Positions 13,364 to 24,645 are shown, counted from the stretch's first letter. The stretch is 64,000 nt of DNA from Mytilus galloprovincialis (GCF_965363235.1 NC_134845.1:21206524-21270523), one strand, 5' to 3'. Made by a program: numbers and translations. The notes: a model not told the origin generated them from the sequence alone.

Positions 13364-13514
13364 CAGTGGCGGATCCAGAAATTTTCTCAAGTTGGGGCCC
13401 ACTGACTGACCTAAGAGGGGGCTCGGCTCGCTCAAGTCATGATTCAGTGATTCCCTATATAAGCAAACAAATTTTTTTCTCAAAAAGCAGGCCCCCCCCC
13501 TAAATCAGCCTCTG
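13364..13514. mobile_element. hAT-like MITE of the 'cagtggcggatcc' family, diverged
   Basis: The left end reads 'cagtggcggatccag' (13364) and the right end is its imperfect inverted complement ('ctaaatcagcctctg', ending 13514; about 4 mismatches in 15). It is about 150 bp long and non-coding. Flanks share only 'atatc', so an 8-bp target duplication cannot be claimed here. It is placed in hAT by its CAG-type ends and by the better-preserved relative at 20003-20145. Confidence 0.6.
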
Positions 13515-14567
13515 ATATCAACCTCTAGATGTCTTTCAATTACATTCAGTTTAGTGTGGGTTGATCTTTGATTGTTGTACATGTTACAACCAGATTCCCG
13601 GCAGGGGGCAACTTTGTAAGACCGCAGAGGTTCAAGCTTAGATTTTGAAATAAGGGGGAAAATGTAACCTTTTCAATTTATAAAACAGGCTCAACATCAT
13701 TTCTAAACATATATAAACATATTCTAAATTGTGGACACACCTTCATTAAATATTCTACTTCAATTAGTGGAGGAGATCAAATTAAAAAGTTGCAATGGTT
13801 AAATACTCCAATCACAGTCTTTCCTGCTAAAATCTCATGTGTAGAATGTGATAGATGGTTTTTGGGTCGATATATTGTCCTTGATATTGAGGTTATTTTG
13901 ACACAGCAAAATATAAAGAAAATGTAAACTATGATCTGGAAATTGACTTCGTTTTCGCAAAATAAGCCCACTTAAACTGAACTTTAAATGCAAAAGACCT
14001 CTAAATGGCTAACAGATATTGCTATATAAAAGAATAGTCCATGATTATACATGTACATGATCAGAGCTTCAGATAAGAATTCATAAATTGGGGTTTTTAC
14101 CCACCATTTTCTTATATAATTGGGTGATAAAGTTTTTTAATTGCATTATCAATTCCAATTCACCCCTCAGGTTAATATCAAATTGGGTTTTTCACCACCA
14201 AGCTCCTTCATGTATTGGGTTTTTTCATCCACACAATATTGAATATTTAGGCAATATCAACCCCAATTTTTTTCCATCTTAAATTAATACATGTAATATG
14301 TTTCTGTCTTTGTTTAGCTCTTTTATTTGGTTTAGGGTTTTGGTTAGGGTTATTTGCTAGCTGTTTTATTTGGTTTATTCACTGAGAAGCAATTGTAGGT
14401 TAAATTTGTGTCCAGTTTCAAACAGTTTTTTTTTCAAAAAAAGGATATGTGTATTCACAGGCACTCGTCTTATACCTTTATATGATAAATTCTGAGACCA
14501 GTGCCTGATCAGTGGCTGTGTGCATGGTGTGTGTATTCATTAATTAACCGTAAAATGAATAAACCAG
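13515..14567. other. Gene-free spacer
   Basis: No gene seen. A fragment resembling the 5' part of the 14568-16123 repeat ('ggcagggggcaactttgtaa') lies near 13595, suggesting a truncated relative. Confidence 0.4.
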
Positions 14568-16123
14568 ATGCTTCGCAGGGCGTAGCTTTATACGACTGCA
14601 GAGGTTGAACCCTGAACGGTTGGGGCAAGTTTGGACACAACATTCAAGCTGGATTCAGCTCTAAATTTGGATTGTGATTAAATAGTTGACACAGCATAGG
14701 TTTCTGACACAGAATGAATGCGTTCTAATGAACTTAAAATTTGTGTTTTCTCTTAGAGCAATTCACTATGCTGTTCAATATAAATCCTCTCAAAAAAATG
14801 TTTGAAGAAATTTTCTTTTTATTTATGAAATTTCAAATGAGAAAAATTGAACCCAATTTTTTAATCACATCCCCCTTTCCCTTATTCCAAAACTAATCTC
14901 AATTAAAATATTCTAATGGAGTTTGCAACAATAACTACTCATTTAAATACATCATAAAATATTGAGATGTAAAAAACTGCTTGTTATCACTGAATGGTAA
15001 AAATGGTAGTAAAAAGTGAATATACATTGTATATTGTATATAACAAAGATTTAAGTTGATTCTGGACAAAGAAAGATAACTCCAATTAAAAAAATTTCTT
15101 GCAATAAGATATTTCTTGCTTACTATTTTGGACAAAGAAAGATAACTCTAATTAAAAAAAAATTGCTATTTCACAATATTGTGAAATTGGATATTTCTTG
15201 CCATTGCACAATACTGTGCAATTGAAAAGACTTGCTATTGCACAATACTTAATATAATAATTTTAGATCCTGATTTGGACCAACTTGAAAACTGGGCCCA
15301 TAATCAAAAATCTAAGTACATGTTTAGATTCAGCATATCAAAGAGGCCCAAGAATTTAATTTTTGTTAAAATCAAACTTAGTTTAATTTTGGACCCTTTG
15401 GACCTTAATGTAGGCCAATTTGAAAACGGGACCAAAAATGAAGAATCTACATACACAGTTAGATTTGGCATATCAAAGAACCCCATTTATTCAATTTTTG
15501 ATGAAATCAAAAAAGTTTAATTTTGGACCCAGATTTGGACCAACTTGAAAACTGGGCCAATAATCAAGAATCTATATACATTTTTAGATTCAACATATCA
15601 AAGAACCCAACCGATTCATTTTTTGTCAAAATCAAACTAAGTTTAATTTTGGACCCTTTGGACCTTAATCATTAATGTAGACCAATTTGAAAACATGACC
15701 AAAAGTTAAGAATCTACATACACAGTTAGATTCGGCATATCAAAGAACCCCAATTATTCAATTTTGATGAAATCAAACAAAGTTTAATTTTGGACCCTTT
15801 GGGCCCCTTTTTCCTAAACTGTTGGGACCAAAACTCCCAAAATCAATACCAATCTTCCTTTTATGGTCATTAACCTTGTGTTTAAATTTCATAGATTTCT
15901 ATTTACTTATACTAACGTTATGGTGCGAAAACCAAGAAAAATGCTTATTTGGGTCCCTTTTTGGCCCTTGTTCCTAAACTGTTTGGACCTCAACTCCCAA
16001 AATCAATACCAATCTTCCTTATGTGGTCATAAACATTATGTTCAAATTTCATTGATTTCTATTTACTTAAACTAAAGTTATTGTGCGATAATACGTCACG
16101 TCTTTGACGGACGTATAAAAAGC
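14568..16123 (+). mobile_element. Near full-length copy of the hairpin-ended dispersed family (~1.55 kb)
   Basis: The left end holds 'ctttatacgactgcagaggt' (14586) and the right end 'gacggacgtataaaa' (about 16109-16123); the two ends are roughly inverted repeats of the 'tttatacgac' word. The interior carries 'aaagaaagataactcc' blocks, degenerate 35-bp units and ~160-bp units with 'accaaaactcccaaaatcaa'. It is the longest copy in the window and defines the order of blocks in the shorter ones. No protein is encoded, so mobilisation would have to be in trans. Confidence 0.65.
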
Positions 16124-17104
16124 AGTACTAAGCGTGCATGTTACGCTAGAAACATATTCAAAGAATAAAGTTTTATAACTTTTAATGTCATATTCAATAT
16201 TTATCAAAACCTAAAGGGGAGTTACATGTATTTTACTTTCTATATTTTTTCGTGGATGTCAATACACCTAATCGCTATTTATTCCATACCGGATAAATTC
16301 TAAAATTACACAACTTTTTCATCCAGTTGAAGCTATCTGGGGGCTGTTGAAACAATTCACCATGCACAATACTTTTTAATGAGACCCGTTTTAACTTATT
16401 GTAAATACTTTAAACAAAATAATTTTTTACTTCAATTTTAATTTGGAAAAAAAGTGGATCATACTCTATTAAAGTTTCTTGATGATCGCTTTCTAAAGTT
16501 TTCCTCCCTCAGCTCTCTACTAAAAAACCTTTATTTTCGGCCGCATGACCCCAACAGGAAGTTGTACATACAGTGTATGACTGTTTTTCCCAGATTGGAC
16601 TAAATAGCGATAATTAAATAAGGTATAATTTCCGGGATTGTTGAAAACTTGCATATTCATCACTATCTGATTTTGTGGTTTTAACAATCCGGACAGACAA
16701 ATAGCAATAAGGTGTTTAGGAAAACATGACCTAAAACCTCCTTCATATAAGACAAAAAACATCGGAACTCATACTGAATGGTCAAATGTGTTCAATATGA
16801 AAATTTCAGTTAAGATGGTAAAATCACAAATCAGCCGTTAATGTAAATGGACTATAAGTATGACTTTTGAGCAAATTTAAAGGGAAATGACGGGAAAGGG
16901 GCAAATTAGCTTTCAAGGGGAGCAAATGCTGTTTAAATTGTTAAGCGGGTTTTAAATATAGAGGGAAAGTGGAGTCATCTTTTTAGACTTTAGACTTTAA
17001 TTTAGTTACATGTACATATAACTTATGTAGACTTACCTTCTAATTCTATAGACTATTAAAAAAAAACCCACACACAACTCGGAACTATTTCTAATTCACT
17101 TAGA
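16124..17104. other. Gene-free spacer
   Basis: No gene, RNA or complete element recognised. A minus-strand open frame of 80 codons at 16520-16762 has no recognisable family and is not annotated as a gene. Confidence 0.4.
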
Positions 17105-17345
17105 CTACTGATATGCAAACCTAAAAACAAAAACAAAATATTATAAAATAGTTATTGAAAGATTCATAACACTTTGAAAGGATAATTCAGACACGTGTTA
17201 CACGGGGAGCATGTTTGTTTACAAACAATAATGTCACGTGATCGCGCACTGACCTCGCATGCTGCATCGCCCTTACAATTCACTAATACATGTACATAAC
17301 CATTTTCATGCAAACATGCAACGTGAATGTGATTGGTTATCAAAT
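17105..17345 (-). repeat. Dispersed repeat, first piece (inverted relative of 55290-55485)
   Basis: The reverse complement matches 55290-55485 closely, including 'aggtttgcatatcagtag', 'tttgtaaacaaacatgctcc' and 'gatcacgtgacattatt' type blocks. The match stops at about 17345 and resumes at 18335, so this copy is interrupted. Confidence 0.8.
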
Positions 17346-17978
17346 AATACAAAAATAATGCATGAACCGTTGAAGAAGAAGTTATTTCATCAAATAGATT
17401 GGATTTTCCCTTTCGACACGAATAGGTCGAGTTGACATTCCTGTCATCGGAGATAGTATTGAGATAAATGGGATAAAACGGACCGTCAAAAAGATCTGGA
17501 GAAGCACATCAGTAGAACCTTAACATAAATAAGTAATACTTACCAAAATTTCTCTAATTGATAACCTATAGAACTGAAATTTCACAAAAATACCGGTAAA
17601 TAATTTTGTTGATTTGTGAGGATGCTGGTTAAATTGGCGCTAAATAAATATTCTTACTCCTATTGCTTCATGTAAAAAAAATGTATAGAATTGAATTCGA
17701 CTACAGTTCAGCATAAAAAAACGTGAATATGCAAAAGCCAGGTAATATGTTCATGATAAAGTGTGTATAAATTTTCGTAAACGATGTTACCCGTATACTT
17801 CACCAAGAATTACATTTGAGCGCAAAGTTCTGTATGTGTGATTTGGTTGGTTTATGTAACATTTATTTAGACTGGGATCCTGGCTAATCTTGACCTTACG
17901 ACGCGCAGCTAGATTGGACCGGATCCCAGGCTAATGTAACATCGTAGAACTCAGGGTAACGGAATTTTTTGCATTGCT
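17346..17978. other. Insert inside a dispersed repeat, with a short orphan reading frame
   Basis: About 1 kb separates the two halves of the repeat. Within it, 17394-17523 is an open plus-strand frame of 41 codons ending 'RTVKKIWRSTSVEP' and preceded by an AG; it reads protein-like, but no family was recognised. At 17872-17935 an imperfect palindrome pairs 'ctgggatcc' with 'ggatcccag'. Confidence 0.4.
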
Positions 17979-17985
17979 ATTAGAT

Positions 17986-18281
17986 GAGGGGGAGGACAGG
18001 GGTAAGGGAGACAGGGAGAAAGGGGAGTGGAGAAAGGAGAAAGGGGGTGGGAGAAAGGAGAAAGGGGGTAGGAGAAAGGAGAGGAGGGCTGGGAGAAAGG
18101 AGAAAAATTCTAGAAAGGAGAAAAAATCAAATATCTCTCCTTTTAAAAAAATTTCTAATATTTCAAGAAAAAATATCTCAAAAGGAGATGTTTTATTCCA
18201 ATGGGAGAAAGGAGAACGGGGGTATGAGAAAGGAGAAGAGGGGCGGGAGAAGGGAGAAGGGTACCCCCTGTCCTCCCCCTC
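17986..18281. mobile_element. Purine-rich MITE with 7-bp target duplication
   Basis: The ends are inverted repeats ('gagggggaggacagggg' at 17986 and its complement ending 18281). Both sides carry 'attagat' (17979-17985 and 18282-18288), a perfect 7-bp direct repeat. The ~300-bp interior is almost entirely GGAGAAA-type purine repeats with a small pyrimidine patch in the middle. The long open plus-strand frames here are simple-repeat artefacts. Confidence 0.8.
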
Positions 18282-18334
18282 ATTAGATCATCATGATCAT
18301 TGAGGCCATCTATTTTTATTGCGGGTTCCACATA

Positions 18335-18812
18335 TTTAAATCGGAATTATAGAAAAAATGGAATGTTGTGAGCAGAATCAAAACAGAAATGATGAACACT
18401 GCAACATTTCCAGCAAAATATAAATAGGATGGAGGATCTGTGTATTCACATTATTTGTAAAACTCTCCTTATTCATGTGAAGCGTGTGCTTTACATCGAG
18501 GCTTATTCTTTACATCGAGGCTTATTATGCTAATCATCGACGCCACAGTACTTCAACCAATCAGACAATGTTTATTTGGGGCATTCGATCGATTTTAACT
18601 AAGATTTTGGAATATTTCAATCGAAATTATAGAAAAATGGAATGTTGTTAGTACATATAAAATAGAAAATGATGAATACTTTTAGCTAAAGATAATTTGG
18701 ATGGGGGTTCTGTGTATTCACATTATTTGCACAACTCTCCTTACTGATGCCATATTTTGGAATTTCCGTGACCTAAATGGTTCGCGAAAATTAATATTTT
18801 TATATATAGTAT
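18335..18812 (-). repeat. Dispersed repeat, second piece (inverted relative of 54838-55290)
   Basis: The reverse complement runs parallel to 54838-55290, sharing 'attttcgcgaaccattt', 'ttccaaaatatggcatcagt' and 'ggttgaagtactgt' type blocks. Together with 17105-17345 it makes one ~640-bp element in two pieces. Confidence 0.85.
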
Positions 18813-18849
18813 AGTAACAAACATGTTTTAATATCATTATTAAATAAAG

Positions 18850-18960
18850 AAAACAGTAGTATACCGCTGTTCAAAACTCATAAATCCATGGACAAAACAC
18901 ACAATCGGGGTACCAAACTAAAACTGAGGGAAACGCTTTAAATATAAGAGGAGAACTTAT
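18850..18960 (-). repeat. Dispersed repeat (inverted copy of 21660-21800)
   Basis: Contains 'cataaatccatggacaaaac' and 'gagggaaacgctttaaatat', which are the reverse complement of blocks at 21690-21790. Non-coding. Confidence 0.75.
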
Positions 18961-20002
18961 TATTATTAACCTACTCCAAAAACGTTTTTTTTTTAATAAT
19001 GTATCATCAAGAAGGCTTTTCGTAAACTGCTCGTTGTCTTTTCTTGCCTAAGAATACAGTCTCAATTAAAAATTTCTACAAGCATTTTCTTTTTATCGCT
19101 GTTCTCTATTTCTTATAGCACTACTTTCTAACAAAAGTTAAAATTACAAAACATACGGGGTCCTGTAGGAATTAAAAGAAAGTCCCTAATTAAGGTGAGT
19201 GAACTAGTAGAGAATCATACACTTTCATTCACCACCCCAGTAGTGAGCACTTCAGTGTTGAAATGAATTATTATTATTATGGTCATAATTAAATTTACTG
19301 AATCAACTTTTTGAAAAACATAGGATGTTCTACCCTAGTAATATAATATTGCAATAGCCGTATTTGTCAAATCTTTCGAAATGTTTGGTCGTCAAAGATC
19401 TTCACCTTTTACTTTATTTAACCTTTATAACTTTTTTAATTCGAGCGTCTCTATTGAAACATTTGTGTATGAAACGCGTTTCTGGACTATATTGAGTGCA
19501 TGTAGTCCAACTAAAGTGTTACCGTTTCGGGTGTTTTTGCTGTGCTATTTTTGTACGGGTCTAGGAAATGTGTGGTACGGTATATAATAAATACCACGTA
19601 CACCCTTAATAACTGTAACCCACTTTAAGAATCACTTATTAAATATTATCGGTTATTTTCCAAAAAGATTTGTAAAAAAAAGAGGGGGGGGGGGGGGGTT
19701 CATGGGCAAATATTTTTAAGGCATTTACATGAATAAAGCCAGAGGATTTCGAAAATCTGACAAAAATTCCAAAACATGAAAAACATCCCCAAATGCGCCA
19801 AAAACATTAATAGACTTTCGCGGAATTTTATTTTATTTTCATTTTGTTGGTTTCTCCGAGCTCTTGTGCATTACTCCTTTTTATTATGCATCCGAATAAG
19901 AATAAAAGTTATTTTGTCTTTTCTTAATTGCAATTTTAAAAACAATAAATTCGGCAAAGGGTTTGCAAATAGGTTTCAATACATGTGGCTTTACGTGTGA
20001 AG
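18961..20002. other. Gene-free spacer with a G-run and a repeat fragment
   Basis: No gene. A run of 15 G lies at 19684-19698. Directly after it, 19700-19790 ('ttcatgggcaaatattttta', 'gacaaaaattccaaaa') is a fragment of the family at 20658-21000 and 40600-40975. Confidence 0.5.
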
Positions 20003-20145
20003 CAGTGGCGGATCCGGGGGGGGGGGACCCCCCCTTTTTTTTTGGCCGATCAATGCATTTGAATGGGAGCATATAGTTGGAACCCCCCCCCCCTTTTACT
20101 CTGGGTTGGGAACCCCCCCTTTTAAAATGGTTGGATCCGCCACTG
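20003..20145. mobile_element. hAT-like MITE with 8-bp target duplication
   Basis: Inverted ends 'cagtggcggatcc' (20003) and 'ggatccgccactg' (ending 20145) are perfect over 13 bp. The flanks read gtgtgaag (19995-20002) and gtgggaag (20146-20153), matching at 7 of 8 positions. CAG-type ends with an 8-bp duplication are the signature of the hAT superfamily. The 143-bp interior ('gatcaatgcatttgaatggg') recurs at 29851-29972 and 60142-60235. Confidence 0.85.
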
Positions 20146-20329
20146 GTGGGAAGTATATTGCAACAGCCATTATTATGTACATCTCGGAGTCTGCGCTAAG
20201 TATGAAATATCGAAAATTTTAATACAGTGTTGTTTACAAAAGAAAAAGAAGCACGTCATATTAGAATAAATTATTGATACGTTCTCAATGACATGTATTA
20301 AATACTTATAGCAAATATTGTTCATAATG

Positions 20330-20640
20330 GAACTAACATTGAACCATCAAGATGTATTTTATTTTGTTCCATGCGTTCCATTTGAGACATTTTAATAGGT
20401 TTAATCCACCAATTCCTACATGTATACATACGTAACTACCTGTATCATGTCTTGGATATGGCAGTTGTTTTCCATTCGTTTGATGTGTTTGAGCTTTTGA
20501 TTTTACCATTTGATAAAAGACTTTCCATTTCAATTTTCCTTTCAGTTCGGTATTCTTGTTATCATAGTTACTTTTAAGTTAGACCTGCAATTTCTGCCAT
20601 TTCTATTATAATTGAATTTTTTGCCAATTGGGAGTTATAT
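20330..20640 (-). repeat. Dispersed repeat (inverted relative of 49500-49690)
   Basis: The reverse complement shares 'ctcaaacacatcaaacgaat' and neighbouring blocks with 49500-49690 ('gttcaaacacatcaaacgaa'). Non-coding. Confidence 0.65.
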
Positions 20641-20657
20641 TAATATTAGTGCCAGAC

Positions 20658-21000
20658 GTTCTTAAGGAAGTTCGCTGCTCAGTTTCAAAATAAATAGATT
20701 TCCATAACACTAGTCTCGATTGATAGAGGATTAATTGAGGAATCAAAAAAGCAAAAGAAATATAGGGGTCAATGAGCTTGTTTTCGAGATATAAGCCATT
20801 ATAATTTTGGCGGGAAAATGTTCTCTAATGTTTTTTTATAGCTTTATCATTGACCAGTTAAAGTTCTCAATAACTAATAAAAAATAAATAAGATTTAATA
20901 AGACTTTTACAAATGGCTTATAATTATACATGTTAAATGATTAATATCAAGGGTTCATGGGCAAAACATTTTAAGGCATTTAAATGGATACAACCAGATG
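20658..21000 (+). repeat. Dispersed repeat shared with 40600-40975
   Basis: Direct, collinear similarity to 40600-40975 over about 350 bp: 'ctcagtttcaaaataaatag', 'aaatataggggtcaatg' and 'ggttcatgggcaaa' occur in the same order. A partial copy lies at 19700-19790. Confidence 0.85.
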
Positions 21001-21254
21001 GTTTCACAGCCTATAACTTTTGTCTCATTTAAAAGGATCTGTGACCCTTAAAAACATTCGACCATTTTAAGTGACCTGCGCCCTGGTGGAACCCTACTGA
21101 GGTCCCTATGTGCATTGGAAGGATAAGCAAATACTACTCAATTAGTGTCCCTTGTCGACTTGTTAGCTTTGAAGCTGATGCGAATCTCTTAGTGTATGTC
21201 TGTTACCTTAATTTTTATCGATTTGTGGGATTTGAACATCGGTAAGCTACCATT

Positions 21255-21345
21255 ACCAAACACTACTCTATGGTCGGGTGGTTGTCGCTTTGACATATTC
21301 ACCATTTCCTTTCTCAATTTTACTATTCATTTTACAATCCGACGA
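21255..21345 (-). repeat. Fragment of the 'caaagagacaacaaccc' dispersed family, inverted
   Basis: Reads as the reverse complement of the blocks at 29025-29090, 43612-43685 and 50828-50880 ('gggaatgtgtcaaagagaca'). Confidence 0.6.
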
Positions 21346-21544
21346 ATTAGCATAATCATCATTATTATAAGCCGAAGAAAAACTGAAAATAACACGGCAA
21401 CAAAAAAACGAGACAAAAAGTCCAAAACAAACGCATTGAAAACTAAAGACTGAGCAAAATGAAACCCGCCAAAACAAGGTTGGTATCACGTGCTCCAAAA
21501 GGGTTAGCCCTATTGTACTAGTTCACTCGAGGTCAGTACAAAGG

Positions 21545-21610
21545 GTCGTGGTGTAGTGGTTAGCGCATCGGACTATTAACACGAAGGTTCCTGGTGAGAT
21601 CCCCGTTCCT
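21545..21610 (+). repeat. tRNA-derived SINE head
   Basis: 'tggtgtagtggttagcgcat' matches an internal promoter A box (TGGYNNAGTGG), and 'ggttcctggtgagatcccc' about 35 bp later is a degenerate B box. The sequence does not close into a cloverleaf, so this is read as a SINE or tRNA pseudogene rather than a functional tRNA. Confidence 0.5.
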
Positions 21611-21659
21611 CGACTGAATTTTCTGCTCTGCCTTGAAAAGACGTGCCACGGTACTTGTC

Positions 21660-21800
21660 TATTTGTGTTACATTTTAGTGTTATGTCGTTGTTCTCCTCT
21701 TATATTTAATGCGTTTCCCTCGGTTTTAGTTTGTTACCCCGATTTTGTTTTTTGTCCATGGATTTATGAGTTTTGAACAGCGGTATACTACTGTTGCCTT
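21660..21800 (+). repeat. Dispersed repeat, direct partner of 18850-18960
   Basis: 'ttgtccatggatttatgagt' and 'cagcggtatactactgttg' are the complement of blocks at 18850-18960. It follows the SINE head closely and could be part of the same composite element. Confidence 0.7.
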
Positions 21801-22111
21801 TATTTGACACAATTAGCGAGTATGGTCTTGAAAAACGATGATAGTCCGTCGGAAGGGGAAGATAAATGGCTGAACCGTGTTGAGAGAGAGCCATATCTCT
21901 TCCACGTAAATGACACCTTTGTAGATTTCGAAAAAGAGCAGGCTAATGCCGTGACAAGGCAGCATTCGAACCCGCAAAGTAGAAAGGGATTAATATAAGT
22001 CGCACTAACTTGTTTCCCAATCCACTATAAATATATATGTTTAAATTAAACTAACGACCAATTCGGTTAAATGTTTCATTTGGTTATTTCACAATCGAGT
22101 ACAAAATAATA

Positions 22112-22540
22112 GCACCTTTGTGGAGCACTCAACATTGGTTCCCTCAAATACTGCATCATATTGTTCAGGATTCTTACATAATACCCAGGGAAAAAGGACA
22201 ACAGTTGTTGATACTGCCAACAGATCCTCAAAAGAAACATCCGTTGAAAAAACTGATTTTGGGTGTCTTCAGATTGTCGGGCAAATTGTTCAAAATACAG
22301 GACTATCAAAAAAGGCTGCAGAAATTGTCATCTCATCCTGGAGACAAAGTACACAAAAACAGTATTGGACATATCTCAAAAAATGGTGTACATTTTGTTG
22401 TCAACGAAAGATTGATATTTTTACGCCAACTGAGGTGGATGTAGTTATTCGTAAAGGGTTTTGCGGAAGCATGTGTCTTGCCTGCAATTGGTGCTGTCAA
22501 TGTCGAAGTATAATGTTGACTGTAAAAAAGGGAGCCTTTT
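22112..22540 (+). pseudogene. Decayed DIRS-type retrotransposon fragment: RT/RH linker and tyrosine recombinase N-terminus
   Basis: In one frame (from 22118) the text runs STQHWFPQI through 'HPLKKLILGVFRLSGK', which resembles the linker after the reverse transcriptase/RNase H region of DIRS elements (a W-P-T-Q-x-W-F-P-like start). At about 22290 the resemblance moves to another frame, with 'GLSKKAAEIVISSWRQSTQK' then QYWTYLKKWCTFC and 'DIFTPTEVDV'; this is the N-terminal SAM-like arm-binding domain of DIRS/Ngaro tyrosine recombinases. The catalytic C-terminal domain with the R...HxxR...Y residues is absent. A frameshift between the two parts and the missing catalytic domain mark it as dead. 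Family assignment rests on remembered motifs. Confidence 0.6.
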
Positions 22541-22671
22541 AATATATCAGTAAAATACAGCTTTGTTTATTATAAATTGTCCTTAAATTGCTATAACTTT
22601 GTCTTAAAGCTAATATTATGTCCACGTTTCATAAAACAAAATCCAACAAAATTACCAGTTTATTATGTAAA

Positions 22672-23920
22672 AAACAAGAGGCTCTCAAGAGCCTGAATCG
22701 CTCACCTGGTAAACAATGCCTTCAGCCATGTTTTTTGACGATATAGAAAATAAAACACAAACTTTATTTTATACACCCTCCTGCTCATTCAAATGAAGTT
22801 TGGTTGAATTTGGTTGAGTAGTTTTAGAGGAGAAGATTTTTTAAAGTTAGCAAATATGATGAACAAATTGTGAAAAATTGTCATTAAAGGACAATAACCC
22901 CTTAAGGGGTCAATTGGCAATTTTGGTCATATAAACTTATTTGTAGATCTTACTTTGCTGATCATTTTTGCTGTTTACAGTTTATCTTTATCTATAATGA
23001 TATTCAAGATAATGACCAAAAACTGCAAAATTTCCTTAAAATTACCAATTAAGTGGCAGCAACCCAAAAATGGTTTGTTTGATTCGTCTGAAAATTTCAG
23101 GGCTGATAGATCTTGACCTAATGAACATTTTTACCCATGTCAGATTTGCTGTAAATGCTTTCGTTTTTGAGATATAAGCCAAAAACTGCATTTGACCCCT
23201 ATGTTCTATTTAAAGTAAGGGCGGCCATGTTTTTTGACGGATCAAAAATCTCGAAGCACACACTTTGTGCAGGATAATCTAAGGAACTATCATGCAAAGT
23301 TTCATCCAAATCCATTCAGTAGTTTCAGAGGAGAAGATTTTTAAAAGTTAGCAAATATGATGAACAAATGGTGAAAAATTGTCATTAAAGAACATTTACC
23401 CCTTAAGGGGTCAATTGACAATTTTGGTCATATTAACCTATTTGTAGATCTTACTTTGCTGATCATTTTTGCTGTTTACAGTTTATCTTCATCTATAATA
23501 ATATTCAAGATAATGACCAAAAACTGCAAAATTTCCTTAAAATTACCAATTAAGTGGCAGCAACCCAACAATGGTTTGTTTGATTCATTTGAAAATTTCT
23601 GGGCTGATAGATCTTGACCTAATGAACATTTTTACCCCATGTCAGATTTGCTCTAAATGCTTCCGTTTTTGAGGTATAAGCCAAAAACTGCATTTGACCC
23701 CTATGTTCTATTTTAAGTAACGGCGGCCATGTTTTTTGACGGATCAAAAATCGAAGCACACACTTTGTGCAGGATAATCTAAGGAACAATCATTTTAAGT
23801 TTCATTCAAATCCATTCAGTAGTTTCAGAGGAGAAGATGTTTGAAAAATTGTTAACGACGACGACGACGGACGCCAAGTGATGAGAAAAGCTCACATGGC
23901 CTTTTAGGCCAGGTGAGCTA
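22672..23920 (+). mobile_element. Helitron-like non-autonomous element with internal ~500-bp duplication
   Basis: It starts at 'acaagaggctctcaagagcc' and ends with a hairpin (about 23890-23919): 'gctcacatggcc' pairs with 'ggccaggtgagc' around a tttta loop, one mismatch, followed by 'taaaaag'. The word 'ccatgttttttgacg' recurs at about 22727, 23225 and 23726, showing two ~500-bp tandem units and a partial third. A hairpin followed by a CTAA-like end fits Helitron 3' ends. No Rep/helicase is encoded. An inverted fragment of its 5' end lies at 41787-41810. Confidence 0.65.
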
Positions 23921-24645
23921 AAAAGTAATCCCATCGTAATGTGTGTAAATCTTAACCATAAACAGTTATGACTATCTATCAGTGATACTTAAAAAATAAA
24001 GTAAAAAAAATTAAAATTTTGCTTCAGACGTGTATGCCCAAAATTTATAAAATTCAGATTTGGCAAAGTAACTGTTAAATGTCTAATTTTAATCCAAGAC
24101 GACGGTACCCTGCAAAACAATTAAGTCATTTTGTCAATAAAATACGAAAAAGAGGGAACATTTCAAAATTTTGTTCTAGAAAAAAAGTAAAAAAAACAAA
24201 AAATACCGAAAAATATGTATAACTTTCAAAAAGTCACTGAATCAAGTTTTCACATGTATATTGCTATCATTTGCTATACTTCAGTACCTACATTGACTAA
24301 AAAAAGGTGAGAAATCAAAAACAAATGTACTTTTTGTGTACCACTTAAACTAGAACATCGGAAACGGCTTCATTTTTTTTACGAAACTAGTGCAATTTTT
24401 GTTTCTGTCCTGTATCTTTATACGAAATGTGTACGTCGTGTACAAGTTTAAAATATATAATGTGTACAGAAATTATGAACTTACGAACCCTTTAACATAA
24501 TTGAATAAAAGAAAACAGCTTGGTACAAAGTACATTGGTGCAAATGAAAGAGTATATATAACAAACAATTCTCTTTTCAATACACCATTTTATAAATAAA
24601 GCCGTTTGCATGCCATTTCTAAATCTCCAATATACAGAAATGTTT
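23921..24645. other. Spacer and 3' flank of the minus-strand cGAS-like gene
   Basis: AT-rich, with no gene of its own. It should contain the 3' UTR of the gene that ends at 24646; no unambiguous minus-strand polyadenylation signal was picked out. Confidence 0.4.

Noticed and set aside
17974..18303. Lys/Glu/Arg-rich open frames on the plus strand
   Set aside because: They lie within the purine-rich MITE and reflect simple repeats.
21545..21610. Functional tRNA gene
   Set aside because: A- and B-box-like words are present but acceptor and anticodon stems do not form.
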